From positions 17,856,001 through 17,920,000 of the forward strand of contig NC_091967.1 in assembly GCF_036711975.1 (NCBI RefSeq): a stretch of DNA of 64,000 nt. Direction: 5' to 3'. Both the position numbers and the translations under genes were made by a program. How positions within the stretch are numbered: position 1 is the first letter of the stretch; each line of letters begins with the position of its first letter. The notes below the pieces were generated by a model that worked only from the letters and a program-made list of their open reading frames with translations, did not search any database and was not told where the DNA came from. This DNA is from Onthophagus taurus. Its lineage: Eukaryota > Arthropoda > Insecta > Coleoptera > Scarabaeidae. Below are positions 10,097 through 22,939 of this stretch, piece after piece.

Positions 10097-13000
10097 TGTA
10101 ATCCAGAAGTTTAGGTGTAGGCATTAGGAACGTTTGAAATACACCAACTAAAATTAAAAAGTAACTAAGGACATTTAAGTATTTGTTGACTTTACTATCA
10201 TACCTAGTAGAAACAACAAAATTACGTGAAGACTTTTCATACTATTTTTCATACTACTTTTTCATACTGTTGAAGGTAAATTGAATAAATAAATAGATTG
10301 ACCTGCGCATAATGTTATCGCATAACTATACGATCTATTCACTTAATAGCTAATATAAATCGAACACGTAATAGCCAATAGATTAAAAATTGAATGAACT
10401 TGCCAAAGAACTACAAATATAACAACTTTCAAAATAATCATTGTTATAAAAATAATTATTAAAAAAATAGCATAAATTAATAAACAGAAAATAAATGATG
10501 TATTACTTTTTTGCTGACTCTATTGCCCTTAGTTTAGCACTCAACATATCCAAACGCATATAACCGTAAGTTATAAATAATCAATTTATTATTTTATGGT
10601 ACATTTGCAAATACGCTATGCTCGGCAACCAAGGCGGGAGGTAAATTACGTAGGAATGGTAAATTACTCTTAGACGTCTGGCATTCACCGAATATGGTAA
10701 TAATAGTAAAGAACTCGTTCCGGTTTCTGTGACCGCTGAGACGTTACCTAATTCGATAACTCAGAGAATATTGCAGAATGGTACCATGAAAATTGATTTT
10801 TGATTTAATGGTTTGTGTCGTGTGGGTAGAACCACATTGCAAAATTACGATTGTGTTTATTACGATGATTAACGGTGTTTCAAAAAAGAAATTTTAAAGT
10901 TTGTATAATTCACAAGCTGATTAACCTACGGTTCAAGGAGACAAACACATACCTACCCATATAAATAGTAGAGAATCTAAAATAGAATATCTTATTACCA
11001 ATGGAGATGGATTGACAAGCAACTCCATCCCAAAGCCATAAAATAGTTTAGCTTATATTGTTATTGCAGAGCGCGCATAGCTGGGCGAAGTTTGATTGCA
11101 CTATATGCTATTATATTTATGGTAGGTAATACCAAATTTAACGATTTCCGTAACCTTTATGAGACCTTGGTGGGAACATTGATGTCAATAACACGACAGT
11201 AACGGTTTTATTGTTAAAGGAAAATCTCATCGTGAAAAAAATTAAGTGCAAAAATAAAGCGTAGGTTGATTATTTTGCAGTGGCTCTCGAATCACCATGT
11301 ATGGAATAAAAAACGAAACATAGAATTACATACTGCAGCAGTAATGTTATACCATCAATAATAATGAATTTTTAATAATATTTATACCTGATTTGCGATT
11401 CTAATTTCATGACAGTAGCCGAGAAATACTTTCGATAATGCGATGGTGATAAATAATAAGCACTATACGCAGAAGGCATCTAAATACTGAGTGAAATTAT
11501 ACCAATTATAATTATATATAATTTAAAATAAGTTATTATTACTTGTAAATTTATAAAATACTACGTTGTTTGCGATATTTTAAGAGTGTTATAAGATAAA
11601 TATAGACAAGAAGATTCATTACAAGAAAAATATCTTTCGTTTCATCTTTCTTGACAATGCATGTAAATTTCATCCATATACAGAAATATACTGCCACGAA
11701 ACAAATATGGTAGGAATACCAGAAAACGCTTAATTCCAGGTAATTTATGTGCTTACCGTAAAATATTTTCAAACGTAGGCGGTTATAGTGAAGCAGAGAT
11801 ATCAGAAGGTCGTTATTATGCATAAACAGCAATTAAGATGTCACGTAATAAGTTATTATTTGTAGTTGGCGTACGAAACAGTTACACGACCACAAGGGAC
11901 ATATATAGTATTTATTTTGATATAATGACAACTTTTATGTTAATGTAAAAATTATTTGTTGTGATTACACCTTTAATAAGTTGTAAATTTTTATATAATC
12001 GCACATAGAGCTTAAAATGACTTATGGTAAATTGAATTCGCACAAAACTATATTAACGGTAATTTGATTTTAATCCCCCTTAAACCTGGGAACGGGCAAC
12101 ATAACTCAAAATTGCCATTATTAGTGTTATCAAGCTAAAAATTGCCATGAATTTGTTCGTGGAAACGGTTAATGATGTACCTACGTTAAGATAAATGGTA
12201 TGCGGGCTCTCGTTTTCATCTGCCTACCTAGTCGGATAAAAACGAAAAATTTAAGCGCGAAATGAAGAAAACCAAACCAATATGAATACTCGAGATTTTA
12301 TACCCGTTTATTGAGAATATATTAAACTTATGATTGTACGCAAATGCGCAATTAGGCTTCTTGTATGGAAATTGAGACTAAATCTAAACATTTATTCTGG
12401 TAACATCTCTTCAGAATACATGTTTTGGAATTAAGTATCCAATTGAACTTATACGGGAAAGATACTTTTGGGTTGACAATATCAGTAAGATACGTATTTA
12501 TATATTGTTTTAAAAAGGATTAAAACGATCAGTTCCTCTTCGTATATAACTAATAGTATACCGCGGCGCGAGCGTGTATTGAATTCCTTTCGTCTCACCT
12601 CTTCGTTTAATTGAATTTATAGGTCATTGTATCGCGCCCGGTACCACCAAGACTAATGATCGGTTCAGGGTGCTATGGGGACGAGACCGCAAGAGGGTAG
12701 GACAGTGCTTTGTGGCGAGGTATAATTAGCGGGGAATTAATTTCATGGTTTTTTGTTCATTATGTTGCTAACGTAGATATATATGTTTTTGAAGACATGG
12801 ATGGCGCTTCGTCGGACTAGAACAAAGGCATTGTGCCACGGTATGGCACGTCCAAGAATGCTTTATTACAGGCATTTGCGGTAGACGCAAGAAACGAAAA
12901 AAATAAAACCTTTAATGGAGTCCAGATTTACAATGTAATAGAACAAAAGAAACCTCGAAGGTATTACATCGCGAAGAAGAAGTGATGACGACGACGCTAC

Positions 13001-14380
13001 TACCTACAATAAATTACATTGCAGTAAAATACAATTATCAAAATTACCTTGAAGTAAATTGATGCAATCAAGCCAAAAAATAATATACTAACAATGAGAT
13101 ATTTGAAATTGTGTTATTATCAAGATTAACTACTTATTAACAACAAGACATTAAAAGTGTGGTTGACTGAGCAACGTTGATTGACCGGATGCAATTTTCT
13201 ACATTTTACGATATTTATTTCGATAACTACCAGTTATTTTGGCACAAAGAACTCGAGAATGCGTTGGTGGTTTCATTTCAAATGGACGTACCGCAACAAA
13301 AAGGCCGTTTTATATTGTTGAAGGTTTTCCCATCCAGTTCGACTCTAAAACCAAGACACCCACAAATGAGTGTACAACCCACAAGAACAGCCAAAAGTGT
13401 CCGCGTAGTTTAAAAATGTGACTCACAGAATCGAACAAGTAGGCGGACGTTGTTCGTAATGATCACTTTTACTTATTATTATTTGCTTCTTACTTGAAAA
13501 TGTGGGAGTGAGAAACATTGACCGCTGTTGGTTATTCTAAATATAGCAAAGCAAAACGTATCTTCATAATAATACAGTCAATGTAAATGCAGGGCTATTT
13601 GAAATGAAATAGATATCTCGACTGTTTTATTAGACTAATAATGTTATTATGAATATATATTAATGTTTATCTAATTCGTCTCATAATACATCTATATTGA
13701 TGCTTTATACAAATGTTGCAATACATTGTTTTAATAAAAGCTGTATCATATAAACTAAGTGTTTTACATATAAAAAATCGCAAGGATTTTTGAAAGACCT
13801 TGGTTCCACCTAAAAAATGCGGTTATCGGCTGTTGCAGGATCTATTCAATACTGTGGAAGCGTCTCATTTAAATAATTTCCACCCACACGGCATCAATTA
13901 AGCAAATTTGATGATACACACGTTACATTGCTGAGTTTTCTTCAAAAAGTGTGTTCTGCACAGTTGTACAGATAGATACAGCACAAAACCAAACCTTAAT
14001 AAATAGATTTTTGAAGAATCATGCAAATGTCTTTCTAACACTATCGAATTAGACACTCTACCAATCTCTGGACTGTTTTGTAAGTAGTGGTTTTCCAGAA
14101 CGTGGTAAAAAATGTCGTTGGATAACTGTTAAGGAGGTTGCTTTCCCAAATTCAAACCCATAATATAATTTCTCCAGACAATTTGGTAAAACTTGAAACA
14201 TACTACTTTCGAATGATACAAACATATGGTAAACGCCAGAACAAGAACAAAGCAATTGGCCAATTAGTGGTCAATTAGCAACTCTACTTTGGAATTTTTG
14301 CTGATCATTAATCAGGTAAAAGTAAGAAAAGCCCTATGACACAATAATAGCGAAATGAACTTTCAAACATCTAGAAACAT
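10097..14380. other. Gene-free stretch
   Basis: No gene was recognised in these 4.3 kb. Open frames at 11551-11832 (minus) and 13177-13421 (plus, two overlapping frames) lack any family motif. The patch 12550-12740 is richer in GC than its surroundings (for example CCGCGGCGCGAGCG at about 12560 and GTCATTGTATCGCGCCCGGT at about 12623). It could be a conserved regulatory block or an unrecognised exon. Confidence 0.45.
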
Positions 14381-14404
14381 GCGGACACATCAATAATTCA
14401 AAGA

Positions 14405-14520
14405 AAAGATAGACCTGACAGAACCAAAATCTTACAGGCCCATTTAAATCTTGAGCATTCAATGAAAAATCTTCGAAACGGGAATCTGGAGCAGACTTTA
14501 TAACTATAGAGAAGAACACT
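14405..14520 (+). pseudogene. Short reverse transcriptase-like remnant
   Basis: One plus-strand frame reads LTEPKSYRPI, then ILSIQ, KIFE and SRLYNY with stops between them. This matches the start of the RT palm in jockey-type LINEs (PKSYRPISILS...KxFE). It is short and broken. Confidence 0.3.
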
Positions 14521-14599
14521 ACAAAGGTGGTTTGCGCTTGAGGTAATACAGAAAGTCTATCTATCGAGGAAGCATTAACTACTCTACGTAGGAAATAAG

Positions 14600-14790
14600 A
14601 CTTTATACCTAAACCGAGTAAGTAAGATTACTTCCTTCCGAAGTCAACCAATTAGCCTCTCCTCCTTTCTATTGAAAGCGTTGAAGAGGTTTTGCGACCG
14701 ATACATTAGAGACTCCTGTCCATAGCAGGCCACTAGACTCTAATCAACATGCTTACACCCAGGGAAAGTCCACGTTGACGGCTCTTCACT
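14600..14790 (+). pseudogene. Older LINE RT fragment, same clade as the 14.9 kb LINE
   Basis: The segment closely matches 15045-15235 of the LINE just downstream. It carries, in broken frames, the KPxK start, the SFLLK-like segment, SNQHAYTQGKSTLTALH and similar text. It stops abruptly at 14790, where an unrelated repeat begins. It is not a tandem duplication of the young LINE, since it is more diverged and carries extra stops. It is an older insertion of a related copy. Confidence 0.7.
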
Positions 14791-14869
14791 GTATCTCTTT
14801 CTGCAGTCAATTAGCAGCTAGGCGACAAAATATGCTTAAGCACTGTACTTCACGCTTCTTCTTACTATA
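14791..14869 (+). repeat. 79-bp repeat, inverted partner at 18112-18190
   Basis: Starts GTATCTCTTTCTGCAGTCAA and matches the reverse complement of 18112-18190 at about 77 of 79 positions. With the young LINE removed, the two arms would lie about 1 kb apart. They may be termini of an unidentified element. No matching target duplication was found outside them. Confidence 0.65.
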
Positions 14870-14886
14870 TTTGCCCAACATCTTAT

Positions 14887-14899
14887 TAATGTCTTTCAA
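14887..14899. repeat. Target-site duplication, left copy
   Basis: TAATGTCTTTCAA directly precedes the LINE body and recurs exactly at 17257-17269 after its 3' tail. Confidence 0.85.
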
Positions 14900-17256
14900 G
14901 GACATCAGGACCAGATGGTATTATACCAGCCCTTTTACAATGGGGTCTGGAGGATTTAGTACCTCACCTGGTGGAAATCTTCCAAGCATGCCTGGCGCTG
15001 CGCTATATACCCAGTCGATGGCGTGAGGTCACAGTGAACTTCATACCAAAACCGGGTAAGCTTGATTATTTCACACCGAAATCGTTTAGACCAATCAGTC
15101 TCTCCTCCTTTCTTTTGAAAACTCTGGAGAGACTGTGTGATCGCTATATTAGAGATTTCTGTCTTCCAACTAAACCAGTAAATCCTAATCAACACGCTTA
15201 CACTCAGGGCAAGTCCACACTAACGGCTCTTCACTCAGTGACCAGCTTTGTTGGTGGGGTGCTGGACCTAAAGGAGTCCGCCCTGGGGGTTTTCGTAGAT
15301 ATAGAGGGAGCTTTTGATAAAATAACTTTCTCTGGTATTAACGATGCCTTGTTAGAGCATAATGTTCCACCGACTCTTTGTGGTTGGATTGAGAACACTC
15401 TTAAACATATGATAGTTAAGCTTAGGGCTGGCGATGTCAGTCTTCAAGGAGGAGTTACTCGAGGCTGTCCACAAGGGGGTTTACTATCCCCACTTTTGTG
15501 GAACCTCACCCTGGATAGCCTCTTGAACTGCCTCGCCGAAGCCAACTTTATCACAGTTGGTTACGCAGATGATTTAACCATTCTCGTCAAAGGCAAGTAT
15601 ATAAACGTGCTGTTTGACAGGATGCAAGTAGCTCTCAAACTGATAGAGACTTGGTGTGACGAACAAAGACTCTCTGTGAATCCTAAGAAGACAGAGTTGA
15701 TTCTTTTCACAGGAAGGTTGGCAATCCCAGAATGCCATCCCTTGCTGATACTCCATTGGTATTGTCAAAAGAAGTTAAATATCTGGGCATCACACTTGAC
15801 AATAAAATGACATGGAGAGCCCACCTAGATAATAGAGTTAAAAAAGCGTACGTTGCATTCGGTCAATGCCGGAGGGCTATAGGTAAGACATGGGGTTTGT
15901 CACCCAGAAATGCCCTCTGGATTTACACGGCTGTAATCCGACCTATGCTTACTTATGGTGCAGTAGTATGGTGGTCAAAGACCCTACAGTCTACATCCAC
16001 TACTGCACTTAATAAAGTACAGAGACTTGCGTGTTTGTATGTTACAGGTGCGCTGCGGACTACCCCCACTGCAGCCATGGAAAACATGTTAAACCTAACG
16101 CCACTTCATTTGTTCATCCAAGAGGTGGCATTGGTGACCATGACTCGACTGCGAGCAGCAGGAATTCTAATGGGTGAGAGAAATAGTAAAAATGCCAATC
16201 TCTGGAATGAAATGGTGGATTACTCACCAATTCTGGAGTGTGTAACGGACTTTACACCCCTACAACACATTTTTACGAAGAAATATCTCACCCACCCAAG
16301 CTCCACAGAAGTAGAGGTAAAAAACAGCCTTAAAATCTACACTGATGGTTCAAAGAGACGGGAAGGAGCTGGAGCCGGAGTCTTTTCGTACGATCTCCGA
16401 CTCCACGTATCTGAACCTTTAGGTATAAGTACCACCGTCATACAGGCGGAGTTAATCGCCATACAACTTGCCGCTGACGTTATTGTCAGATCCAACTTGG
16501 TAGGTAAGACTTTTACAATTTATACTGACAGTAGACAAGCTATTTTAGCCCTGAGTAGAATAACAATTACCTCAGGACTTGTTATGGGTTGTCATCTGAC
16601 ATTGGAAAAGGCCGCAGTGCATAACTGTGTCATACTTCAATGGATAAAAGGACACTCGACTTGTTCAGGTAACAAGCACGCTGATAGGCTTGCCAAAAGG
16701 GCTGCCAAGCGAGCGCCATGTTCGCCTGAACCGATAATCGCTCCGTCCTTATCAACTCAGATTGAGATAATTAAAGATTTTACCCACAAAAAGTTCATGA
16801 ACTGGTGGGATAGGGTTAAGGGTTGCCATCTGTCTAAGGAAGTATTACATTATCCTTCAGCAGAGGCGGCCTTGTCTTTCGTAAGGCTTGGTAGAAACGC
16901 TCTACGAACTGTAACGGGACTCGTCACGGGTCACTGTAAGGTAAACAAGCATCTTTATAACCTCAAGCTTGCTATTAGTCCTCTCTGTCGCCTCTGTAAA
17001 GAGAGCGAGGAGACGGTCCGACACATCCTGTGTGAATGCCCCACTCTGCAAGACCTCAGAATGAGAGACTTCGGAGAGGAATGGCCGACCACAGATGGCA
17101 TCAGGAACACACCTCTGAGCTGTATCCTAGCCTTCGGAAATTCCTTAGGCTGGTTGATGTAGCCGGAGACAGTGTAGGAGGATGTACAAGGGGCCCGTTG
17201 GGGCCTAGGTGCTGTGTGCGTAGCATACCCTCCGCTTTCCTACATACATACATACA
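14900..17256 (+). mobile_element. 5'-truncated LINE (I/LOA-like, with RNase H)
   Basis: A 2.36 kb insertion flanked by an exact 13-bp duplication. It starts inside the RT region (GPDGIIPALLQW), so the endonuclease and ORF1 are missing, as is usual for LINE copies truncated at the 5' end during insertion. The 3' end has about 80 bases of untranslated sequence and finishes with a TACA tandem tail (17241-17256), the type of short repeated tail seen in I and LOA-like elements. The presence of RNase H after RT supports the I/LOA group. The exact flanks and near-intact frame indicate recent insertion. Confidence 0.85.
14908..17162 (+). pseudogene. LINE ORF2 remainder: RT, RNase H, Cys/His domain
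   Basis: Read from GPDGI at 14908. RT motifs follow: FVDIEGAFDK (about 15293), GCPQGGLLSPLLW (about 15464) and GYADDLTI with YADD at 15562-15573. Near 15729-15735 one base is missing, so the frame changes. The protein continues from 15732 with VKYLGITLDNKMTW, the connection domain, then RNase H with all expected acidic residues: KIYTDGSK, QAELIAIQLA, IYTDSRQA and WIKGHST...NKHADRLAK. A C-terminal CRLCKESEETVRHILCECP gives a CCHC-type cluster. The stop is at 17160-17162. In life it would nick and reverse-transcribe its own RNA; this copy cannot, because of the 5' truncation and the frameshift. Confidence 0.88.
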
Positions 17257-17269
17257 TAATGTCTTTCAA
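17257..17269. repeat. Target-site duplication, right copy
   Basis: TAATGTCTTTCAA follows the TACA tail directly and equals 14887-14899. Confidence 0.85.
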
Positions 17270-17399
17270 CCAAAGAATACACAGTTTACGGTGGATATCG
17301 TCATGTTGAATCATCATGTTGATATACTTGATTAATGTCTGCATGAGATTGAAGCATGTCTTGAAATGATTTAAAACGTAGTATGTTCAAAAAAGCCAA

Positions 17400-17700
17400 A
17401 CCAGCGGAGCAAGTAGGATCACACAGGTCTATCTCGCTGCCATTTCCAAACTGATTGAAAGATTACTTAACCCTAGGATGCATAAACCGGTATCTGCAAG
17501 TTAAGCAAAAAGCTACTACTATCAATTACTGGAATCATATCTTTCTGAAAGAAAGTATAGAGTGATATTCAATACTCAAACCAATTTTGGCTGAAGTTTC
17601 ACAGGGCAGTGTCTTAGTACCACTCCTTTATCTATTTTATATCGCAGATATTCCAATTTCAAAAGATACTGTACTTGAGACACTGGATTTCACAGTTATT
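17400..17700 (+). pseudogene. Jockey-like LINE RT relic
   Basis: Broken frames show LLNPRMHK-like text, then SYYQLLESYLSERKYRVIFN and a decayed VSQGSVLVPLLYLFYIADIP (about 17600-17660). This is the GVPQGSVLGPLLY region of jockey-type RT. It is separate from the RNase H-bearing LINE upstream and predates it. Confidence 0.7.
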
Positions 17701-19890
17701 ATGGTAAAAAAACTCAACTGAGATCTTTACAATTCTTTTTTGTCAAAATTTTAACTTATTTTGCCTGGAAACCTGCACTTAATTTTTACGTTTTATTTAT
17801 GACTCGTATCACAGTTGATAGTTATTACACAATCTCTTGATGTACTCTTCTATAAATAACATGAAAATAAACTAAAAGCTGACTTAATTAAACCTTCCTC
17901 GAACGTTCTTAGATAAATAGAAAAAGAAATCCAAAATCTCTTATTTTATTTTAAAAGAATACAAGGTACTTATTCATGTTTTCAAATAAAATTTTTATTT
18001 CTCCAGTCTAATAAGGGAATTGCACTTTGACCTCCTCAATCTTCGGTCAAGGCTAACTGTAGTAACCTGACGACCGACTTCGCGTTGTTTCTTCTTCATC
18101 GGTTTGACCATTATAGTAAGAAGAAGCGTGAAGTACAGCGCTTAAGCATATTTTCTCGCCTAGCTGCTAATTGACTGCAGAAAGAGATACACGACTAACA
18201 ATAACCTGTTAGGTTTGAATTGTACATACATTGTACTAAATATTATAATCCGTTTAGAACAAGTTAACCATTTTTATTTGAAATCAAATATTATCGTAAT
18301 TATTACAAATAGGATTCGTATCTATCTCGTTGGAACGCATTTAAAATGTAATTCATCAAATATTACAATACACAAAGAAACGTTACCCACGCAAAATAAC
18401 AGACGATTATCGTTTCTCAAAGTAAACGGACATTGCAATTTACAATGATTACACTCTCACATTGTACTTCTCAAATGATTGTCCTTTAAATAATTGCAAT
18501 TATCTCGTAGACTGTTGCCATTGTCTATCCTTTAAGACATTGATGACAAACTCAAGATAAGAGTTAAGAATTATTGCGGAATCAATCGCAATCAAGATAA
18601 ATCATCATTAACCACTAATGAGTTTGAGAAGTCTTTAATTTAACTACCGAAATATCATTATGTCCAAATTCTATATACAATTTAATCAATCTGCTAATTT
18701 TCCGTAAGAATTTAAATAACAGATTTGGTTTGTAAATTTAATGCAAATTGGCAGTTTGGGAATCACTGATTACTACGATTCGTCTTAAATGTAACCAACA
18801 TTAAATTTACGCGTGGGTTAAGCTTTTGGCAGATCAAGATACGTCGTTTTATATATCGGTGTAATGACTTGGTGAAATCCGGGATGTCATCATAATATAA
18901 AAAAATATATAAATTTCATTGACTTAGTTGTTTTTGTAAAACTATTTGCTTTGATGTCACAGAAATAAACTATTACCGTAGAATACAAAGCACTTCGATT
19001 ATGCTCATCCCGCTTTAAATCCTTTAATATTCAAACCATTAAAAGCAATACCTGTCGAGTTCTTAGAACCTCGATCTCTCTCGTTATGCAAGATGTCTTC
19101 TTTCATCTTTGGCATACCGCGGTTTCTATACCAAAGACTTCGGCATCGTTCCAAGACCCTTAGATCATTACACAGAATGTATCATGAACTACATAAATGA
19201 TGTAATGTATTAAGATATATTTTTATTTTAATTATCGCGATTATTTATGCATACGGAAATATTAATTTTCAAAAGAAACTTAAGCTTCGTTCCTTTTATA
19301 TAGTTAATAGAAATAGTTTTAAGTAATTATTAGAATTTTAACAAATATTAAATTAATCAGAACCGGAAATAATTAATTTAGGTGACTGCATATCAACTAA
19401 TGCTAATGGCAGTCCTTATAGATATTTAAAATTTGATAATGTTATATCGAATAATGAATATTAACTGAATAATATCCAGCCAAAGAAAATGTGTAATACT
19501 AACTTGTTGTGTATCGTATATGTATATTGAGATCGGCGGTACACTTCGTGGCTGACATATCCCCTCGTGGTCAAATCGAGGAAATTGCGAAACGTAGCCA
19601 ATCTACTTCAGTGTTTATTAGTAACTAAACTAGAAAAGCTCTAAGGTAACTAGAAATACATAAACTGGCGATGGAGAATGAAACTCAAAGCGGATAGAAA
19701 CGAATATGGGAATACTTATGGAAGTACATGTTATATGGAGATTAGTATTATAGAAAAAACCAAAAAGTCATGTAAGACAAGAGTAACACAACATGCAGAA
19801 GATGCTGTTAAAAAGAAATATTTTAATGGAAGAAAGCTAACTGTAGAGAAATAAATATTTCATTAGTAGATTCGTATCTGCCCAAAAACT
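17700..19890. other. Gene-free AT-rich stretch
   Basis: No gene was recognised. It includes the inverted 79-bp repeat arm at 18112-18190. Confidence 0.45.
18112..18190 (-). repeat. 79-bp repeat, inverted copy
   Basis: The reverse complement begins GTATCTCTTTCTGCAGTCAA and pairs with 14791-14869, with two differences. Confidence 0.65.
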
Positions 19891-19898
19891 GCAAAATC

Positions 19899-20217
19899 GT
19901 GGTAACTTTAGTTATCTGTATTACTACAAAATTGAGATACGCAGATGCACTTAAATTCTTACATAATTTTATGAAAGATAATGAACGAGCAACGTTCTTC
20001 AATTGGAGAGCAAATGATGATTGCGACGATGACAATGCTGGAAGCGAACGTGTCTCAATCATTAGATTTTTGCTCCCCTTCCACCCAAAGTAGAAGACAA
20101 GACACACCTCTACCAGAAACTTCTACTAACAGAAATGCTTCAGTGCTTAAAGACTTACAACAATTTCCAATGAATAAGCAAAAAACATCAAAAGTAGCAA
20201 TAAATTTTTATGATTGA
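19899..20217 (+). pseudogene. Possible MADF/BESS-like remnant
   Basis: Two overlapping frames together read as LRYADALKFLHNFMKDNE followed by Gln/Ser/Thr-rich text ending in SVLKDLQQF. The LRYxDALKFLxxFM block resembles the end of a MADF DNA-binding domain as found in Adf-1-like and transposon-associated proteins. The frame changes near 19990, and no upstream exon carrying the rest of the domain was recognised. Weak call. Confidence 0.22.
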
Positions 20218-20229
20218 TGAAAGTAATTA

Positions 20230-22930
20230 TATCGATCCAAAACTAGTTCAGTCAAACACATTCATCAGATTCAGTCATGTCAAACATATGATAGAAATCT
20301 ATCTTTACAACACTCTGTGCCATCTCAAGTTCCACTAATAGCAAAAAGTTAACCCAATTAAAATAACACATGTACTTAAAAAACTGTTTTCGCCTTTTAT
20401 TAGAATAAACTTTTAAAAAGACTTCATTTATCTACAATTCGTTTAAAAGAAAAATCTGGCCATATTTTCAGACTCATCGAGTGTTTAATTAATAACTTAA
20501 AAATTATTAATAGCCAAGAGAATAATTGCAACAAAAAGCTGAGTAATAACCAGTACACATAAAAGTTTCCGTTAACACGGGTAATGCTAATGAAACAAAA
20601 GCGCTACCCACTTTTATGAAAACTAATTGAACCTTTTGTTTGATATGGCCGCCTATTAATTTCACTCAACCATTTCTTGTTATAAGGGCAAGTCGCTTTA
20701 ATAATGGAAACCGGTCTAGATAATCCAGAATATTGCAACAATGTGTATAAGTTTGCGTTATCCCTACGATCGATTACTGAGTTCTAAGTACATGATGTCG
20801 AATTAATGACGATCTAGTTTTTTTCCTTTATCTCACATACATGTTTTAACATGGTGATTACTTTTTTTTGATTATAATCCTAACTAGCTTTAAGTGTTGG
20901 ACAGTTGATGGAAGCATCGATTAAACTTTGGATTATAATCAATTTGAGATTTATATCGTTTCTACTTAACACGACTTTAACGAATTTCTTGCACGCAAAG
21001 GCCTTGAAAAATATAGTCTATAAAATACAACTCAATATGCAACAATAGGTGGGTGTTCTACATTCATTAAACAATTTTTAATTGGGCAATAAATAACGAT
21101 TAGAGGCTTAGGAAAGTTGCGCAATATCATCTACATGATGGAAAATGCTGCTGCGCAATTCCAGAAGAATCTCCAACAGTAGCTCTAACATATTATATAA
21201 CAGAAAGAAATTTACATAGTCTAAGTATTTATAAATATTTATCCGAGATTATCGCCGATTAATGTGAAGAAGAAAATTGTATCCTTCCTACAACGTGATT
21301 ACATCAAATACCAAGAGTACAGCGTAAATTCTCTCGCATAATTAATACAAATCACGATTATTATCGGACATTGGCCAACGAAGCTTCTTTAAATTAATTA
21401 TAGTGTTTTTAGTAATCGATTTTGACAAAGAAAAAGAGTAAAATCTTAATTGAATAATCTCAATGTCACCGGTATGTTGATTTCGTCAAAGGCCGCGGCA
21501 ACATGTAGGTCGTTTCGTTTAAGTAGGCGTTGCAACACCAAAACGTAATTTCCTAAAGATATTCCAGGAGGCCTTCAATTTAATGCCAAGCTATGTAAAT
21601 TTTGGCAGAACAGGAAATGGCCAATTTCACAATCATTGTTAGATTGCGTTAAGGTGCTATTACCAAAAATTACTAAATAGACAAGCATCTAAACCGTTCT
21701 TTTTAAAAGACCGAAATCATGGTTGTTAAATCAGGTGGTATATAATTACTTTACCGTTAGGTTTGTGTAATTTAAAATTTATTATGAATTGCAAAAAATT
21801 TGTTAAAAATTTTTTGGGTTTTCTTTTTTATTAAAGTTTACTTTCTTGATGCTTCTAAAAGATGGTAATATATTACGCCGTGTGTATCTACTTATTCGCC
21901 TAGTACTCGGCCATAATTGAACACACTTCTGAAAATGCTACAGTGCTTCTAACGCATGCATCGGCAACAGCAGCAGCTTGACCACCAGAAGCTCACCACT
22001 ACTCTCTCTCTCTCTCTCTTTCTCTCTCGATCGAACGTAATTTCCTACACGTTGTTAATCAACGTCTCCGAGCATTTCTCGTTACTCTTCCAACGTATCA
22101 CTTAGGCGGTCATGCAAATTGCTCTAACCCTCTACTACTACGCAGAAATGATACTCACTTCAACGATTCCTCGAACGCAATTTTCCATACCGTCAAAGAA
22201 CACCACTAAAATTGCTTCTACTTTATCGTCCTTAGTTTTTATTCCCATTCCAAAGAATTTTCTATACCATAAGTTTGATCCAGTAACGCTTCTGTACAGT
22301 TTAATACTTGATAGCACGTGCGTAACTGAATAACTATTTGTGTGAGGGTTATAAATATATATTTTCATTAACTCAATTTTTTTGTTTCTTTTTATTGTTT
22401 TATTTTATACTATTAGTAGTTTAGTTTAGTTTGCAATCCAAATCCAATGAAGACTCATCATGCAGAATCTTCTTTGTGAGCGACAACTTTTTAAAAAATA
22501 ACTTGCGCTGTGTGAGGTTACACTTTATTACGTCTTCATTACATGTTTCTATCCTTCCTTCCCATCCTACTCATCACAAATACTTGCTTGCTTTATACTG
22601 CTCTATCCACGAACACTTAATCTACGACTTTCACGATAAAGATAAAAATGATTCGAAGGCGTGGAGGTGTACGTTACAGCTCCGGCTTCCACACATTATT
22701 TTAGTTATGATCCTACATATACACCATCTCGTATATTATGTAAAGGATTTGTAGGCTGATACATGACAAAACTGTATGTCAATGTATGAAATGTATTAAA
22801 TATTTTTATTGTCTGCAGTTCATCATATTCTTTTCTATTTTATTGGATAATACGTTAATATGAAAATTCTGGGCTTCAAGACTCATCATCACCAGGAAGA
22901 TACCTTTAGAAAACCATTATGGACAATAAG
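20230..22930. other. Gene-free stretch with CT microsatellite
   Basis: No gene was recognised. A (CT)n tract lies at 22002-22028. Open frames at 22112-22333 and 22431-22754 (plus) have no family motif and no supporting splice structure. Confidence 0.45.
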
Positions 22931-22939
22931 CTAAACACT

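Noticed and set aside
14058-14519. Minus-strand frames before the LINE cluster
   Set aside because: No family motif; the plus strand has at least a weak RT-like reading near 14405-14520.
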